From JAQBGV01 sp032128395 (GTDB taxonomy: Bacteria; Planctomycetota; UBA8108; UBA1146), in contig JAQBGV010000207.1 of the NCBI GenBank assembly GCA_032128395.1, positions 1 through 6,473 on the forward strand: a DNA stretch of 6,473 bases, given 5' to 3'. The position numbers and the translations under genes are program-made. This document shows positions 4,677 through 6,473 of this stretch, in pieces; within the stretch, counting starts at the first letter, position 1; every line of letters starts with the position of its first letter. The notes beneath the pieces are model-generated. The model did not search any database and was not told where the DNA came from. It was given only the letters and a program-made list of their open reading frames with translations.

Positions 4677-6473
4677 GTGACGAGACCCCCCGCCAGGGCC
4701 GTCTTGCGTACACTGCTGGTCCTCACACTGGTGATGACCATCGCGCCCATCGCCGGCGCACAGGGGGGGCCTCAGCCGGTCCCCGTTGGATTCGAGTCGT
4801 TCATCCGAGGTGACGGCAACGCCGACGCGATGCTAGACATCTCCGATGTCATCCGTGTTCTCGACCACTTGTTCAACTCCAATCCCGTCGGGTGCCTCGA
4901 CTCGGTGGATTCGAACGACGACGAATTGGTCGATATCAGCGATGCGGTGTTCGTTCTCGGATTTCTCTTCCAGAACGGACCCTCTCCCGCCGCACCGTTC
5001 CCCAACTGCGGAGCGGACCCGACGAACGACCTCCAGCTCGGCTGCGCGAGCTTCCCCGCCTGCGCACCGGCCATCGATCGGGCGACCGCGGCGCACATCC
5101 TGCGTCGCATCGCCTACGGCCCGACTCCGGCCGAACTCGCCGAATTGGAGTCGATCGGCGCGGACGCGTTCATCGCGGCCCAACTCGACCCGATCAACAG
5201 CTATCCCGACAGCGATCTGCAGATGCAGCAGATGCAGCTGAAGATCGACGCCTACCCGATCACCGCGAACTACATCAACTACTACCGCCACGTGCTCCTT
5301 CGAGGGCTGTATTCGAAGCGGCAGCTCCTCGAACAGATGACCGACTTCTGGTCGAACCACTTCAACACCTACTTCTGGACGCTCCGGAACTTCCTCCGGA
5401 CTCCCGAGGGTGGTTCGTACGACGCGGTCCAGAGCCGAATCGCCGCGATGCTGCTCGAGGCGGAGGAGGACGACGCGTTTCGCACGCTGGCCCTCGGATC
5501 GTTCGGGGACCTGGTGCTCGCGAGTGCGACCAGTCCGACGATGCTCGTCTACCTCGACAACATCTCGAACACCGCCGTCGACCCGAACGAGAATTACGCC
5601 CGGGAGATTCTCGAGCTGCATACCGTCGGGGTGGCGGGCGGATACACCCAGAACGACATCGAACAGCTGGCGCGGTGCTTCACCGGCTGGACGATCTGCA
5701 AGGTCGATCCGATCGACGTCGGGAACCCCCACGCCCTCTGCCTCCCCCCCGACCATCCGATCGGGGTCTGGACGTTCCACTTCAGCCCTGCGAACCACGA
5801 TTTTGGCACGAAGACCCTCTTCTCGACCACCAGCTACCCGCTGACGATCCCCTCACGCCCTTCGGGGAGCACGGACGGTGTTCTCGACGGGTTCGAGGTC
5901 ATCGCGCACTTGGCGCTGACCTCTCAGGCCGCCGAGTACGTGTCGACGAAGCTGATCCGGAAGTTCGTCTCCGATACGCCTCCCCCGTCACTGATCGCCG
6001 CGTGCATCGGCACCTGGCTCTCGACCAGCGGTGACATCAGCGCAGTGTTGCAGACCATCCTCGACAGCCCGGAGTTTCGGGGCACGGCGCATCGCTTGAG
6101 CAAAGTGAAGACGCCGATGGAGACGCTGCTCTCGACGGTGCGCTCTCTCGATGGGGGCACGACGAACGCCCAGCAGATGCGCATCGCGCTCGGCAACCTG
6201 CGGCACCTCCCGCTGAATTTCGACACCCCCGACGGCTACCCGGAACTCGGGAACGACTGGATCGGCACCAGCAAGCTCGTCGATACGATCCACTTCAACA
6301 AAATCATCTACGAAGGCTCTTCGCAGCTCACCTACAACCCAAGACCGATCCAATTGGCGGCCAACCCCCCGATCGACGAGACCAACCCGACCGAGGTCGT
6401 CACCTTCTGGCTCGAGCTGATGTTCCCCGGGGGCTACAACACCATCGATGAGGCGATCGCGATCGAATTCTTC
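4677..6473 (+). CDS. Second secreted dockerin-DUF1800 protein, paralog of the 1028-2917 gene (3' end cut by window)
   Basis: There are 599 codons with no stop before the edge; by alignment with the first copy about 38 residues plus the stop are missing. Start is GTG. Residues 1-28 are a Sec signal peptide ending in AGA. After a short Gly/Pro insert come two dockerin-like loops (D46, N48, D50, D54, D57 and D78, N80, D82, D86, D89), then PAAPFPNCGADPTND. DUF1800 blocks are HILRRIAYGPTPAEL (140-154), TDFWSNHFNTYFW (222-234), PTMLVYLDN (287-295), PNENYAREILELHTVGV (303-319), ARCFTGWTI (332-340), FHFSPANHDFGTK (367-379) and ILDSPEFRG (461-469). Four N-terminal cysteines (73, 111, 123, 129) keep exactly the spacing of the first copy (66, 104, 116, 122). 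The core is near-identical in protein, while the signal peptide, dockerin region and the segment at 173-190 differ more. The last 119 nt equal 2682-2800 exactly. A DUF1501 partner is expected downstream but is not visible. Its own terminator-insulated leader suggests separate transcription. Confidence 0.9.
   Translation, partial: MTRPPARAVLRTLLVLTLVMTIAPIAGAQGGPQPVPVGFESFIRGDGNADAMLDISDVIRVLDHLFNSNPVGCLDSVDSNDDELVDISDAVFVLGFLFQNGPSPAAPFPNCGADPTNDLQLGCASFPACAPAIDRATAAHILRRIAYGPTPAELAELESIGADAFIAAQLDPINSYPDSDLQMQQMQLKIDAYPITANYINYYRHVLLRGLYSKRQLLEQMTDFWSNHFNTYFWTLRNFLRTPEGGSYDAVQSRIAAMLLEAEEDDAFRTLALGSFGDLVLASATSPTMLVYLDNISNTAVDPNENYAREILELHTVGVAGGYTQNDIEQLARCFTGWTICKVDPIDVGNPHALCLPPDHPIGVWTFHFSPANHDFGTKTLFSTTSYPLTIPSRPSGSTDGVLDGFEVIAHLALTSQAAEYVSTKLIRKFVSDTPPPSLIAACIGTWLSTSGDISAVLQTILDSPEFRGTAHRLSKVKTPMETLLSTVRSLDGGTTNAQQMRIALGNLRHLPLNFDTPDGYPELGNDWIGTSKLVDTIHFNKIIYEGSSQLTYNPRPIQLAANPPIDETNPTEVVTFWLELMFPGGYNTIDEAIAIEFF
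6355..6473 (+). repeat. 119-nt perfect direct repeat, copy 2 (reaches window end)
   Basis: Identical to 2682-2800. Identity begins sharply at 6355 (6354 is T where copy 1 has C) and continues to the last base, so the true length may be greater. Confidence 0.9.

Noticed and set aside
1..6473. CRISPR array, tRNA, rRNA or insertion sequence
   Set aside because: I saw no regularly spaced repeats, cloverleaf-like sequence, rRNA segments, transposase motifs or terminal inverted repeats.

Overview
This is a GC-rich window that most resembles genomic DNA of a member of the Planctomycetota. The main grounds are a DUF1800 gene followed directly by a DUF1501 gene, and secreted proteins carrying paired dockerin-type repeats of the 'GDxNxDG...DISD...LxxLF...CxDxxDxNDD' style with a Pro/Cys-rich tail ('PAPFPxCGxDPTND'). 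That style is common in planctomycete extracellular proteins. The assignment is an inference from family knowledge, not from a search.

Layout. (1) Positions 1-761 hold two gene remnants pointing away from each other. On the minus strand, running off the left edge, is the C-terminal part of an OprO/OprP-type phosphate-selective porin. On the plus strand is the C-terminal part of a HemN-type oxygen-independent coproporphyrinogen III oxidase without its radical-SAM N-terminus. Both have lost their 5' portions toward the same spot, at about 140-300. (2) Positions 762-1027 are a leader region with a weak promoter candidate and a strong Shine-Dalgarno. (3) Positions 1028-2917 and 2928-4295 form a tight two-gene operon with a 10-nt gap: a Sec-exported protein with two dockerin repeats and a DUF1800 domain, then a Tat-exported DUF1501 protein. 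(4) Positions 4296-4676 are intergenic: a pentamer tandem repeat, a strong hairpin terminator, a C/G-rich structured stretch, and the leader of the next unit. (5) From 4677 to the right edge runs a second, paralogous dockerin-DUF1800 gene. It starts with GTG and is cut by the window end an estimated 38 residues before its stop. A second DUF1501 partner may lie just outside.

How the genes work together. DUF1800 and DUF1501 proteins are a recurrent secreted pair of unknown biochemical function. DUF1501 has an alkaline-phosphatase/sulfatase-like fold. The pair here would be exported by two routes, DUF1800 by Sec and DUF1501 by Tat, and would meet outside the cytoplasm. The N-terminal Ca-binding-type repeats of the DUF1800 proteins could serve as an attachment module. 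The locus has begun to form a tandem array. The two DUF1800 copies share signal peptide layout, repeat layout and cysteine spacing. Their 3' ends contain a 119-nt stretch with no difference, directly beside 55 nt with 13 differences, which suggests gene conversion or an assembly effect.
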